Below are positions 46,925 through 55,550 of a DNA stretch of 64,000 bases, in pieces. This DNA is from Anatilimnocola aggregata (lineage in GTDB: Bacteria > Planctomycetota > Planctomycetia > Pirellulales > Pirellulaceae). The stretch covers positions 1,550,001 through 1,614,000 of the forward strand of contig NZ_CP036274.1 in the NCBI RefSeq assembly GCF_007747655.1. The letters run 5' to 3'. Both the position numbers and the translations under genes were made by a program. Position 1 is the first letter of the stretch, and every line of letters starts with the position of its first letter. The notes under the pieces are model-generated. The model was not told where the DNA came from, did not search any database, and was given only the letters and a program-made list of their open reading frames with translations.

Positions 46925-48304
46925 ATGAAACCATCTGTTGTTGATGTTCTAGTAGTTGATGACGACGAAGACTTTCGCCCACTGCTGCTGCAGAAGTTGA
47001 AGCGGAGCGGCATGAACGTAGACGGTGCAGCCAATGCTGCGGAGGCACTCGATTTGGCACAACGTCGGCAGTTTGATGTGGCCATCTTCGATATGCAAAT
47101 GCCGGGAATGTCGGGGCTCGAATTGCTGGAAAAGTACAAATCGCAGTTTCCCGAAACCGAAGTCATTGTGCTGACCGGGCAAGGAACGATCGAGTCGGCC
47201 GTTCAGGCCATGCAGTTGGGCGCGTTCAACTATCTGCAAAAGCCCTTTGGCCTGAACGAATTGGAAGCGCAAATCCAAAAAGCAGCAGAACGCCGCGCGC
47301 TGCGAAAAGAAAACGAACAACTCCGCACGCTGCTCGCCCGCAGCCGGTACGGCAAACACATTATCGGCGAATCGCCATCGATGAAGGAAATATTTCGTCT
47401 CATCGAGCGGGCTGGTCCCAGTGACCGTGCCATTCTGATTCAAGGCGAAAGTGGTACCGGTAAGGAACTGGTTGCCGAAGCGCTCCATCGCTCGAGTTCG
47501 CGCGCCGATCGGCCGTTGGTGGCCGTTAATTGTGCTGCCCTGCCTGAGACACTACTCGAGAGTGAACTCTTCGGACACGAAAAAGGATCCTTCACTGGCG
47601 CAATTGCTGCCAAGCAAGGCTTGTTTGAAGCGGCCGACGGAGGAACTTTGTTCATCGACGAAATTGGCGAAATGCCGGGTGCACTGCAGGCCAAATTATT
47701 GCGCGTTCTCGAGAACGGTGCCCTCCGCCGCGTTGGTTCCATCCAAGAGCGCAAAGTGAATGTGCGTTTGCTGGCCGCCACCAATCGCGACCTGAGAAAT
47801 GAGATCAAGGCTGGTCGCTTTCGCGAGGATTTGTACTATCGCATCAATGTCATGTCTCTCGAACTGCCGCCGCTGCGCGAACGCCCCGGCGATATCGATT
47901 TGCTCGTCGATCATTTTCTCGGCGACGATTGGCACGTGGAAGACGAGGCCCTGCAACTTCTGAACGGGTACAATTGGCCCGGCAACGTCCGCCAATTGCT
48001 CAACGTGCTCGAACGAGCCAAAATTTTGGCGGATGACGATGTAATTCGTAAGAAGGACTTGCCCAAAGAGGTGCTGCAGGGACAATCGTCCGATCCGGCT
48101 ACTGTCGTGCATCGATTAGCAACGCCCGCCCAAGCGCCGGATGATCTGAACTCGTTTCAACGCGCGAAGGTGCTTTCGGTGCTGCAGCGCGAAGCGTTTA
48201 ACAAAGCCAAGGCGGCACGGGCTTTGGGGATCAGTCGCCGCAAGTTGTATCGACTGCTCGAGAAGTATGACCTGGCCGATGCGTCGTCTGGCACATTCCC
48301 CTAG
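46925..48304 (+). CDS. NtrC-family sigma54-dependent activator with receiver domain
   Basis: Response regulator of 459 residues: receiver domain with Asp56 (IFDMQMPG), AAA+ domain with Walker A GESGTGKE (174-181), the sigma54-contact loop GSFTGA (221-226, the usual GAFTGA with Ala to Ser), GGTLFIDEIGEM, and a C-terminal Fis-type helix-turn-helix (FNKAKAARALGISRRKLYRLLEKY). It is the output of the relay encoded upstream and would activate sigma54 promoters. A terminator-like hairpin follows. Confidence 0.94.
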   Translation: MKPSVVDVLVVDDDEDFRPLLLQKLKRSGMNVDGAANAAEALDLAQRRQFDVAIFDMQMPGMSGLELLEKYKSQFPETEVIVLTGQGTIESAVQAMQLGAFNYLQKPFGLNELEAQIQKAAERRALRKENEQLRTLLARSRYGKHIIGESPSMKEIFRLIERAGPSDRAILIQGESGTGKELVAEALHRSSSRADRPLVAVNCAALPETLLESELFGHEKGSFTGAIAAKQGLFEAADGGTLFIDEIGEMPGALQAKLLRVLENGALRRVGSIQERKVNVRLLAATNRDLRNEIKAGRFREDLYYRINVMSLELPPLRERPGDIDLLVDHFLGDDWHVEDEALQLLNGYNWPGNVRQLLNVLERAKILADDDVIRKKDLPKEVLQGQSSDPATVVHRLATPAQAPDDLNSFQRAKVLSVLQREAFNKAKAARALGISRRKLYRLLEKYDLADASSGTFP

Positions 48305-48324
48305 TCTGCAAACCGCAAAAGGGG

Positions 48325-48355
48325 GTGTCCAACAATCGTGGTCATTGTTGGACAC
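48325..48355. terminator. Hairpin, GTGTCCAACAAT arms
   Basis: A perfect 12-base stem (GTGTCCAACAAT with ATTGTTGGACAC) and 7-base loop right after the activator gene. No T-run follows, so it may end the plus transcript or be a protein site. It shares GTGTCCAA/TTGGACAC arms with the next hairpin. Confidence 0.55.
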
Positions 48356-48389
48356 CACTTAGCGCAACTCTCGGGATTGCGAGCAATGT

Positions 48390-48420
48390 GTGTCCAAGAA
48401 TGGGCACTCAAGTTGGACAC
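48390..48420. terminator. Hairpin, GTGTCCAA arms, near the end of the uspA pair
   Basis: GTGTCCAA and TTGGACAC arms with a 15-base spacer, just downstream (minus sense) of the His-rich protein gene. It could terminate the minus transcript or, with the copy at 48325-48355, form a paired site. Confidence 0.45.
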
Positions 48421-48438
48421 TTAGGGCGCAATCCGAGG

Positions 48439-48924
48439 TCACTTCGGATAGTGCGGAACGGTATCCATATGGGTGGAACATCCTTCATCGACGCCGAAGG
48501 CCTCGGCCAACAACTCACGCTCGCTTTCCTCGTATAGACGCAGGTCCGAGGCTAGTTGCTGGATCTCTTGTTCGACCATGAACGAGCAAGTCCCTAGGCG
48601 ATTCCGTCCTTCAAACTTCGCAACAATTCGCTCGATGGCCGCAACGAGTCGAGGCTGCTGCGCCTTCAGGTCCCGTGCTTGCAGAGATAACCTGGGGCAG
48701 CGACAAACGGCTTCATCAATGCAGCCTCCACCCTCTTCCTCAGCAATATGCCTAGCCAAGTGATCGCCGAGGTCGCTAAGAAGAAGCTTGGCATCGTCAA
48801 ATGCGAACGAGCAACCCTTGGCACCCACGACGAGCGATCGAAGCCTCTCCAGCAGTTGCTGCATGTGTTGATGCTGCAGTTGCACATGATTCAAGTACGT
48901 ACGGCATTCTTCGTGGTCAGACAT
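48439..48924 (-). CDS. His-rich helical protein, possibly hemerythrin-like
   Basis: Protein of 161 residues, predicted all-helical. Histidines at 13, 18 and 20 (HVQLQHQH) and 55 and 59 with Glu63-64 ([12 protein letters not shown]) resemble helices A and B of hemerythrin-like domains that bind a diiron centre. The expected His pair of the later helices is missing, so a full diiron site is not shown. Its start overlaps uspA's stop by 8 bases (48917-48924). Confidence 0.5.
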   Translation of the reverse strand: MSDHEECRTYLNHVQLQHQHMQQLLERLRSLVVGAKGCSFAFDDAKLLLSDLGDHLARHIAEEEGGGCIDEAVCRCPRLSLQARDLKAQQPRLVAAIERIVAKFEGRNRLGTCSFMVEQEIQQLASDLRLYEESERELLAEAFGVDEGCSTHMDTVPHYPK

Positions 48925-49384
48925 GAGCAGGCTCCTTGATAAATGCTGCTTTCGGCAATTTCACCGAATGACATTTCACCGTGATAACTGGGCAGGGTGC
49001 CTTGCGAACGACTTCCTCCGCGACACTACCCATCAGAAGTCGATACAAGCCGGTACGACCATGCGTCGGCATCACGATGTAGTCGATGTCGTGCTTGAGT
49101 GCAAAGTTTACAATGGCCGCCGCAGGCAGGCCGACAAGCAAGTGCCGCTGTACCACAATGTTGGAGTTGTTCACCTTGATTTCATCGAGCAATGCTTGCA
49201 AGTGCTCACGGTGAGGTTGCTCCAAACCGTAATAGAATTCCCCACCGCCGTAAGCCATGGGTGGCTCTTCAACGTGAAGAAGTACCAGTTCCGCGCCATG
49301 GTCTCTCGCTAGAGACTCCGCCAGCTTCAGAGCGTGTTCGGAACCAGCAGAGAAATCCACCGGGAACAAAATTTTGGTCTTCAT
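48917..49384 (-). CDS. Universal stress protein, UspA family
   Basis: Protein of 155 residues with the Usp ATP-binding motif [20 protein letters not shown] and the N-terminal [15 protein letters not shown]. The ATG at 49384 has an AGGAGG ribosome binding site; the frame is open a further 171 codons upstream through the enolase remnant but that part is not Usp. A sigma54 promoter at 49453-49468 is positioned for this gene, which is followed by the His-rich protein gene. Confidence 0.93.
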   Translation of the reverse strand: MKTKILFPVDFSAGSEHALKLAESLARDHGAELVLLHVEEPPMAYGGGEFYYGLEQPHREHLQALLDEIKVNNSNIVVQRHLLVGLPAAAIVNFALKHDIDYIVMPTHGRTGLYRLLMGSVAEEVVRKAPCPVITVKCHSVKLPKAAFIKEPAHV

Positions 49385-49452
49385 ACAAACCTCCTGCGAA
49401 TCATTCGCGAGCGACGAACCCACATTGCCAAAGCTAACTTGCCTCGAACATT

Positions 49453-49468
49453 CGCAAAAACAATGCCA
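49453..49468 (-). promoter_or_regulatory. Sigma54 promoter of uspA
   Basis: On the minus strand TGGCAT-TGTTT-TTGCG: 8 or 9 of the 11 consensus bases of TGGCAC-N5-TTGCA with exact GG-N10-GC spacing. A transcript would start about 12 bases on and give a leader of nearly 60 bases before the ATG at 49384. Confidence 0.65.
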
Positions 49469-49597
49469 CTTCGTGAGGTCAGCACTAGGATGCGTGCAAA
49501 TGATGTTTCCCTGCAGAATAATGTGCAAATCGTGGCATGTAAGTCGAAAGCGGTAAAACGAATTAAACGACCGTTTCACATCCTTTCGCACATACCT

Positions 49598-49615
49598 ACG
49601 TGCGATGTCGCACGC
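49598..49615. promoter_or_regulatory. Palindrome shared with the oxidase control region (copy 2)
   Basis: CGTGCGA-TG-TCGCACG, perfect 7-base arms (49599-49614). It lies about 130-150 bases upstream of the uspA sigma54 site. A further TCGCAC half-site sits 8 bases before it. Copy 1 is at 42929-42946. Confidence 0.55.
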
Positions 49616-49624
49616 AATGTGCAG

Positions 49625-50028
<404 letters not shown>

Positions 50029-50049
50029 CTACCGGGGAGCGAGCGAGTT

Positions 50050-50311
50050 GAGTCGTTCAGTATCCCACAAGCTCGCCAACGCCCACAATCTGCGCCGCAC
50101 GTTCGGCGAGAAGTGTTCGAAAGTCGTGATGCCGGCGGTGCTGCAGCAGTTGATGAGGTAACAGGGAATCAGCACGACGATGGCTTTTTACGTCGGCCAA
50201 AATGCAGAGTCGACCGCTGACACTGTGTGGGAAGCGGCCGGAAAATCAACTCTTTCGTCAACAGTCACGAAAAAAGCCTCGCAACCGGTGAGTTGCGAGG
50301 CTTTGAAGTAA
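50050..50311 (+). pseudogene. Tyrosine-recombinase (integrase) C-terminal remnant
   Basis: The plus frame reads NAHNLRRTFGEKCSKVVMPAVLQQLMR, then a TAA at 50159-50161, and in the same frame ISTTMAFYVGQNAESTADTVWE to TAA 50309-50311. These match the C-terminal box of phage-type integrases: HNLRRTF (HxxR) and YVG with the catalytic Tyr. The RHxS part that should follow LMR is destroyed. The N-terminal two thirds are missing. Confidence 0.72.
50276..50301. terminator. Hairpin at the end of the integrase remnant
   Basis: GCCTCGCAAC and GTTGCGAGGC, 10 perfect pairs with a 6-base loop, preceded by A6 and followed by TTT. It fits a rho-independent terminator in both directions and overlaps the end of the integrase remnant. 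Confidence 0.7.
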
Positions 50312-50631
50312 TTTTGTAAGCCCTTAATCTTTCGAGGCTTACGTCAGCGGAGGGCAAGGGCCTGGAAATCTCGCTGCAAAGCGACTGCTGCAAGGAATTT
50401 TGCAGTACAGAGTTACGTCGTATTGCCTGAGTCTTGCAGCAAGTGGTTGGTGCTCTTATCGAACGGGTAATCGGCAGCTAATCGAACGGCTCAAAAAATT
50501 TCTGATGGCGCGCGACATTTGGTCAATTTCGAGCTTCGGTCTTGGCACCAAATTCGGTTGGCGTTTGCGCTGAGAACAACTTCCGATGAATCGTCAGAGT
50601 TACAAGTTTTCTTGTGCACGAGCCGGGCTTA
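50312..50631. other. Gene-free region downstream of the LRR gene
   Basis: About 320 bases with no supported gene. It lies between the integrase remnant and the stop of the LRR gene on the opposite strand. Confidence 0.4.
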
Positions 50632-52884
50632 CTAGAAACGATCCGGGTTCATCGCGTTACGCCAAACTTCGAGATGGGGATGAGTTTGTCGAGCGCGGAC
50701 TGTTCCCTTGTCGTTCATCCTGGTTGTGTCGGCATACAAGGTTCGCAGTTCAGTAAAGGCGTCGAGGTGGGGAATACCTGCGTTCGTGAAGCCTGTGTTG
50801 GTGAGGCCAAGATGAATCAGCTTCGTCAGCGGCTTGAGTTTGGGCAAGCTCGCATCGGTTAGCGAGGCCCCAGCCACGTTTAAGTCCTGCAGCGACGTTA
50901 TCTTCGCGAGATCATCGAAGCAGCCATCGGTGAGGCGGTTGCGGGCGATGGTAATTGCTTCCAATTTCTGCAGACCTGTTAGCTTAGCAACCCCCGCGTC
51001 GCTGATCTGAGTAACGTCGAGGTTCAGTTTCTTAAGGCCAGTAAACTTCGCGACGTAATCCAGGCTGGCATCCGTGATCTTGTTGTTCTGCAGGTCCAGA
51101 TTGTCAAGAAGGGGCGAACCGGTCACATGCTGAAGCCCTGACCCGGTCAGGTTATTGGTTGCCAAGCCAAGAAATTTTAACTGTGGTAAATCTTTCAGAT
51201 GTTCAAGCCCCGCGTCGGTCACACCGCATTGTACGATGTTCAGCGACTTTAGATTCTTAAGTCTGCCGATATGCGCGAGGGCCTCGTCCGATAATTCACT
51301 TCCGAAGATGACCAGGTTTTCAAGATTCGTGAGAGTTACAAGCTGTTCTGCGTTCTCGGCGGTTAAAACGCATCTGTGCAATTGTAAGTCCTTCATGCTC
51401 TCAGCGGATAGATTGCGGAAGCCTTCGCCGACCAGTTCCCCGTGTTGCAGGTAGACGACGCGTAGGTTTTTCCAATTTTTCATCGCTGACAAATCTACTT
51501 CGACCGGTCCGTAATTAATCATCCGAAACTCGGTGACGTCCGTTTGCTTCGCAAGTGCTCGCAATACTTTTTCCCCCAGCGTCGCGCTAATCGAAAGCGT
51601 CTTGAGTTGTAGATGCGTTGTCGAGTCAAACGCTTCATCGGTCAGGTGTCCACCGTTCACCGCAACGTCGGTCAAGTCTGGCAGGTGCTTGAGAACTTGA
51701 AACGCTTCGTCCGTGAGAATCCGTGAATGGACGCGCAGCGTCTTTATCGCTTTAACAGATTCCAGGCGACGCAACCCTTCGTCGCTCACAGCTGTGTCGT
51801 GCAACACAAGATGTTGGAGCCACGGCATGCGGCTGATCGTGTTGATTGCCGAGTCGTCGATAAATCGTGAGCTGAGGGTCAGGTGCTCAAGTTTGTTCCA
51901 ACCTTTAATCTGCGAAATGCCGCCACCAGTCACGCGAGTTCCATACACATTGAGATTCACCAAGTTCGTCAGATCACGCAGTGCGAGCAGGTGCGAATCG
52001 TCGAACCAGTACGAGTGGGCGACATCCAGCGATGTGAGTGCGGGAAGCTTGGTTAGGACTGCGACATGCTCGGGTTTGATCGCACCAAAGGTTTGCACGA
52101 AGAAGATTTCTTCGAGGGAGGTGAGCCGGCTGATGACTTCCAGCTTCTTGGGCGTGAGCGTTCTTCCCTGCATACGCAGCATCTTGATTGGCCGGCCCGG
52201 AGCGTCTTCATCGATGACCCTATCGACCTTCCAGCTTTCTACTTCTTTTAGTGCTTCGGCGTAATCAGCCGTCGGAACGAATGACTTCGTAGTTCCACCA
52301 GTGAGCTTCGCGGCGCTTTTTTCGCCGAAATAAATGCCGAGGCTCATCACCTTATTCTGCACCGAGCCTTCGATCCCAGTAATTGGCTTCCCGTTGCCAG
52401 ACATGGTGAACTCTTGCTGCGATCGCCCACCGGCCCAACGGCTCAACCTTGGGGCCGCTGATTCCTTGCTGTCCTTAACCGGAGGCATATAGACAAGCCG
52501 CAATCCGATTACCTGCTCATTCTCGACATGCACGATCACGCTTGAGACAATCTCGCCCGCCGGCGCTTCGAGCCGAACCGTCTGCGCGCCCTTCAGGCCG
52601 AAGAGCGGACCAACTTCCCGGTTTTCTTTCGTTCCTCAGATCGGTCTCACCGAATAAATGCCCGCTTCAGGCTTAAGTGATTGGGGGCCGAAGATGCCGA
52701 CTTCCAATCCGACTAAAGGCGCGCCGTCGATCGATTCCTCGAGAAATTTCGTTCCCAACGGTTTACCGGCGGTTTGAAGTGCCGCCGAATCGGCATTCGC
52801 CGGTTGTGCGGCTTCTTGCGCGCTTGCAACCCTTAGCCCAACCATCACGGCACCGAGCATGCAACTGATGACAATCCTATTCAC
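50632..52884 (-). pseudogene. Exported leucine-rich-repeat protein interrupted by an in-frame TGA
   Basis: From GTG 52884 (preceded by GAGGCGG) the frame encodes a signal peptide (MNRIVISCMLGAVMVGLRVASA), then a jacalin-lectin-like beta domain, then many LRRs (LTNLENLVIFGSELSDEALAHIG and so on) to 50632. The frame has one interruption, a TGA at 52636-52638, between GIYSVRPI and GTKENREVGPLFG; both sides read as one domain. Without it the protein would be about 750 residues. A restart downstream would lack the signal peptide. Upstream neighbour (frameshifted) ends 14 bases before. Confidence 0.75.
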
Positions 52885-52898
52885 GTTCCGCCTCACGG

Positions 52899-53892
52899 TT
52901 AGGGAGTCTTTAGAAAGTGATCGCGATAGTCGGCTGGTCCGCCACCTAGTCGCCGCAAGCCGATGCCGGCCAGCGTACGGCTGTTGTGGCGAATTGTCGG
53001 CTGGCAAAGACAGTTGATATAGGCGTCCTTCGCCTTGGCGACATTGCCTGTCGCCTCATAGTAGCGCCCCAGTAGATAGTCGAAGTCCGTGCGGTTGAAG
53101 CTACTCATCTTCCCGGCATTCTCACGGGCGGCATCAAGATCGATTTCGCCTTTACCACCAGCTTTCAAATCCTTTTGAATGTCTTGGGCCAGTTTGATAA
53201 ATGGAGCAGCATCGCCGTCGAGACTTCGAAACTTCTTCGAATCACTGTTCACTCGTTGGATGAAGCGGTCACGAGTTTCAGGCTGCTTGAGATCAACAGC
53301 GACAAGGGCAGCGTGTAAACCCAAGGCCGGATCGTGCAACCGAAGGCGCTGCTGCACTGGTAGGCTTGTCTGCCGAGATCTTGCTCGGCGGCCAATCCTC
53401 CTTTAAAACCTTCGGAAATATGGAACGGCTGTACTTTTCAAGCCCGGCAAGTAAGAGTTCATAACGTAAATTGTCCGGTGGCAACTGCACCGGATGCTGC
53501 CACACCGAATCTTGCGACGGGGCTTTGCCGCGGAGCAACTCCAATAAGTTTGGATTGCCAGGACTACAGGCTAGTTCCCAATTCACTTCCGCCGAGGTTG
53601 CTTCGCCGATCGTCACATCACGAACATGCAACTGCAACTCTTCTCGCGCCGCCATCAACAGCGATTGTCGCAACATCTCGCGGACCAGCAGCCCGTGGTA
53701 AGTCTTTGGCCCCGATTGGATGCATATTCCTGAGCCGCTGCCCAAGACAATTCGAGGCGCTCGTTCACGCACCGCTGGCTCTTGAGCCGACAAGGTGGTA
53801 TTGAGGATCGCAGCTGAAATCCATACCGCCAGCAATCCCAGCCGATGTCGATTAGGAAGCATCCGCTTGGTGGTCATCAGCATTGATCTCAC
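52899..53892 (-). pseudogene. Exported hypothetical protein broken by a frameshift
   Basis: The 5' part (53892 to about 53365) encodes a signal peptide (LGLLAVWISAAILNTTLSA) and a conserved-looking domain ending SKISADKPT. From about 53360 the coding continues in another frame as VQQRLRLHDPALGLHAALVAV and later a TPR-like segment (DFDYLLGRYYEATGNVAKAKDAY) to 52899. Removing one base near 53362 would join them into a protein of about 330 residues. Its stop is 14 bases before the LRR gene, so the two form one damaged operon. Family unknown. Confidence 0.68.
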
Positions 53893-54384
53893 CTGAACGC
53901 CGGAAATGTCCGGATTGTAAGTAGCCTCGCCTTAACTCCCCAATTCATGCCTCTCGCCATGGGAAATGGTACGGCACCGGATTGCCGCCCACCAGCAGAT
54001 TTCGGTTTCGTACATGAACTACCGGCGTCAAGACGATCGGTCGCAGCTTCGTCTCTTCTGCGACAGCAAAAGCCCCTCTATCGCAGGGCCGATCGAAACA
54101 TAGACTGTTTGGCCAGATCCTTCGAGAATTTGAAAAAAGTGAGAAGTAGATTAAATCTATATTGGAGGCTGTTGGCTCTGATCCTTTCACGACGCCGCGC
54201 GAGGCTTTCACCGGTCACTAGACAATTGACGACCGCTTACTTCGACTCGTTCGGGATAGCATGGTCCCCAACGGCGGTCACGAAAAAGTAAATCTTTAAG
54301 CCTGCTGGATTCCACGCAGTGTCACAGAGGCAATTGGGCCCGCAAGACACGCTTACCACGAAAATCGCGTCGAAAACGCCGGAG
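53893..54384. other. Gene-free region with a TAGATT palindrome
   Basis: About 490 bases with short frames on both strands but no recognised family. A 13-base palindrome TAGATTAAATCTA sits at 54147-54159. The region is upstream of the damaged operon and may hold its promoter. Confidence 0.4.
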
Positions 54385-54717
54385 CTAATTGAGTGTCTGG
54401 GCCAAAGCATTCACTGCCGCTCGGGCGGCATCAATTCCGCCAAGCTGATCGATCAGCTTCTTGGCATGAATGAGTTGCTGGATATCGTTTGAGGCTGGCG
54501 TTGCAGCAGGACGTCCAGGCTTGCGGCCAAGCTTGCCAATTATTCCGCCTTTTCTCTTCGCGTTAGAGAGAACCGTGCTGACAAATTAGGCTGAAATTGA
54601 GACACCTGACTTGCTCAAAACCTCAGCAATCTCTTTAGGTGATGCTGCCGGGTTTGCCCCCTTGTAGTTGCGGATTTCCTGAGACTTGTTGGTTCCGCTC
54701 TTACTCTTCCTTGCCAT
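54385..54717 (-). pseudogene. Small Lys/Ala-rich hypothetical protein gene with an in-frame TAA
   Basis: A 111-codon frame from ATG 54717 to TAG 54385-54387 reads KSGTNKSQEIRNYKGANPAA at its start and DAARAAVNALAQTLN at its end, but codon 44 (54586-54588) is TAA in SISA-stop-FVSTVLSNAKRK. A CAA (Gln) to TAA change would explain it. The style, with KSQxIR, ASPKEIAEVL and KRKGG, is that of a small helix-turn-helix-like planctomycete protein of unknown function. Confidence 0.65.
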
Positions 54718-54834
54718 TTCTTACGCTCCGGTGGACGGAATTGCAGTGTTATATTTTTCTTCGAATAGGCAAAGCTATTCCCGCTCACCATTCTCGTCAA
54801 CCTAATGGTGCATCGGATGTTACGGAATTTGTCA

Positions 54835-54851
54835 GTGACAACAGATGTCAC
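54835..54851. promoter_or_regulatory. Palindrome GTGACA-N5-TGTCAC, copy 1
   Basis: GTGACA-ACAGA-TGTCAC in the gap between the small broken gene (minus) and the HTH regulator gene (plus). Copies at 59626-59642 and, with one mismatch, 61321-61337. A possible operator for the adjacent regulator. Confidence 0.5.
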
Positions 54852-54954
54852 CATCCAGCCAGAGTAAATGCACCAGCCAACAAAATAATGGTAAGGACGG
54901 GCCGGTTTCACGCACGCTTTGCGATTCACCAGTCGGGTCATTACGTTGATTTTG

Positions 54955-55494
54955 ATGTCGATGGTCGCGAAACAATCCATGCGAACGTCCTTGCAAACTG
55001 CCGAAGGTTCAGTTCAGCCCGGCAGTCGAGTGAAACGGCTTCTGCAATTGCTGTGGATTTTGCAAGGCAATCAAGGGTGGCACTGTTCGCGACTCGCGGA
55101 ACACTTTCAAGTTTCACGGCGAACCATCTTTCGAGATATTCAGATTCTCAGGGACTCGGGCATCCCAATTCACTCCTCTGGCTCCTCCATCGGATACCAG
55201 CTCTCGAACAACTCGTTATTTCGCTGCCCAGAACTAGAGGCGATTGAGCTGTTTGCGCTCAAGGTGATGCACACTTCCCCGGAACTGGCGAAAGTTCAGG
55301 TACTCCACCGTGCGGCCGAGGTTGCTGTCGCGAAACTGATGAATGCCGTTTCTGGCCGAGTTCGCAGTCGTGTGGAGCTGATGAACGAACGGCTTAAAGA
55401 CATCGTGGAGAGCGGAGCGGGGATTTCGAGCGATTTGCGGAAACTCGACTCGTTCTTAGAAAGTTGCCTCGGAGTAGCAACCAATCAACGTTAA
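54955..55494 (+). CDS. HTH transcriptional regulator, DeoR/HTH_11-like
   Basis: DNA-binding protein of about 170-180 residues. An N-terminal winged helix-turn-helix is clear (LLQLLWILQGNQGWHCSRLAEHFQVSRRTIFRDIQILRDSGIPIH), as in HTH_11/WYL regulators, followed by an alpha-helical C-terminal part without a WYL core; it is shorter than normal WYL proteins. Start codon uncertain among ATGs at 54955, 54961 and 54979. A GTGACA-N5-TGTCAC site lies 104 bases upstream of the first of these. Confidence 0.8.
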   Translation: MSMVAKQSMRTSLQTAEGSVQPGSRVKRLLQLLWILQGNQGWHCSRLAEHFQVSRRTIFRDIQILRDSGIPIHSSGSSIGYQLSNNSLFRCPELEAIELFALKVMHTSPELAKVQVLHRAAEVAVAKLMNAVSGRVRSRVELMNERLKDIVESGAGISSDLRKLDSFLESCLGVATNQR

Positions 55495-55550
55495 TACTGG
55501 GCCGCCTTGCCTGATGTTGCAAGTGCGGCCTTGTTTAATTATTTAACAGG

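Noticed and set aside
49480-49560. Second sigma54-like match on the minus strand (TGCCAC with a short spacer to TTTGCA) upstream of uspA
   Set aside because: The GG element is altered and the spacing is two bases short; the match at 49453-49468 fits better.
52636-52638. TGA read as selenocysteine in the LRR gene
   Set aside because: No selenoprotein family matches, the surrounding residues are not redox-type, and nearby genes are also broken, so nonsense decay is simpler.
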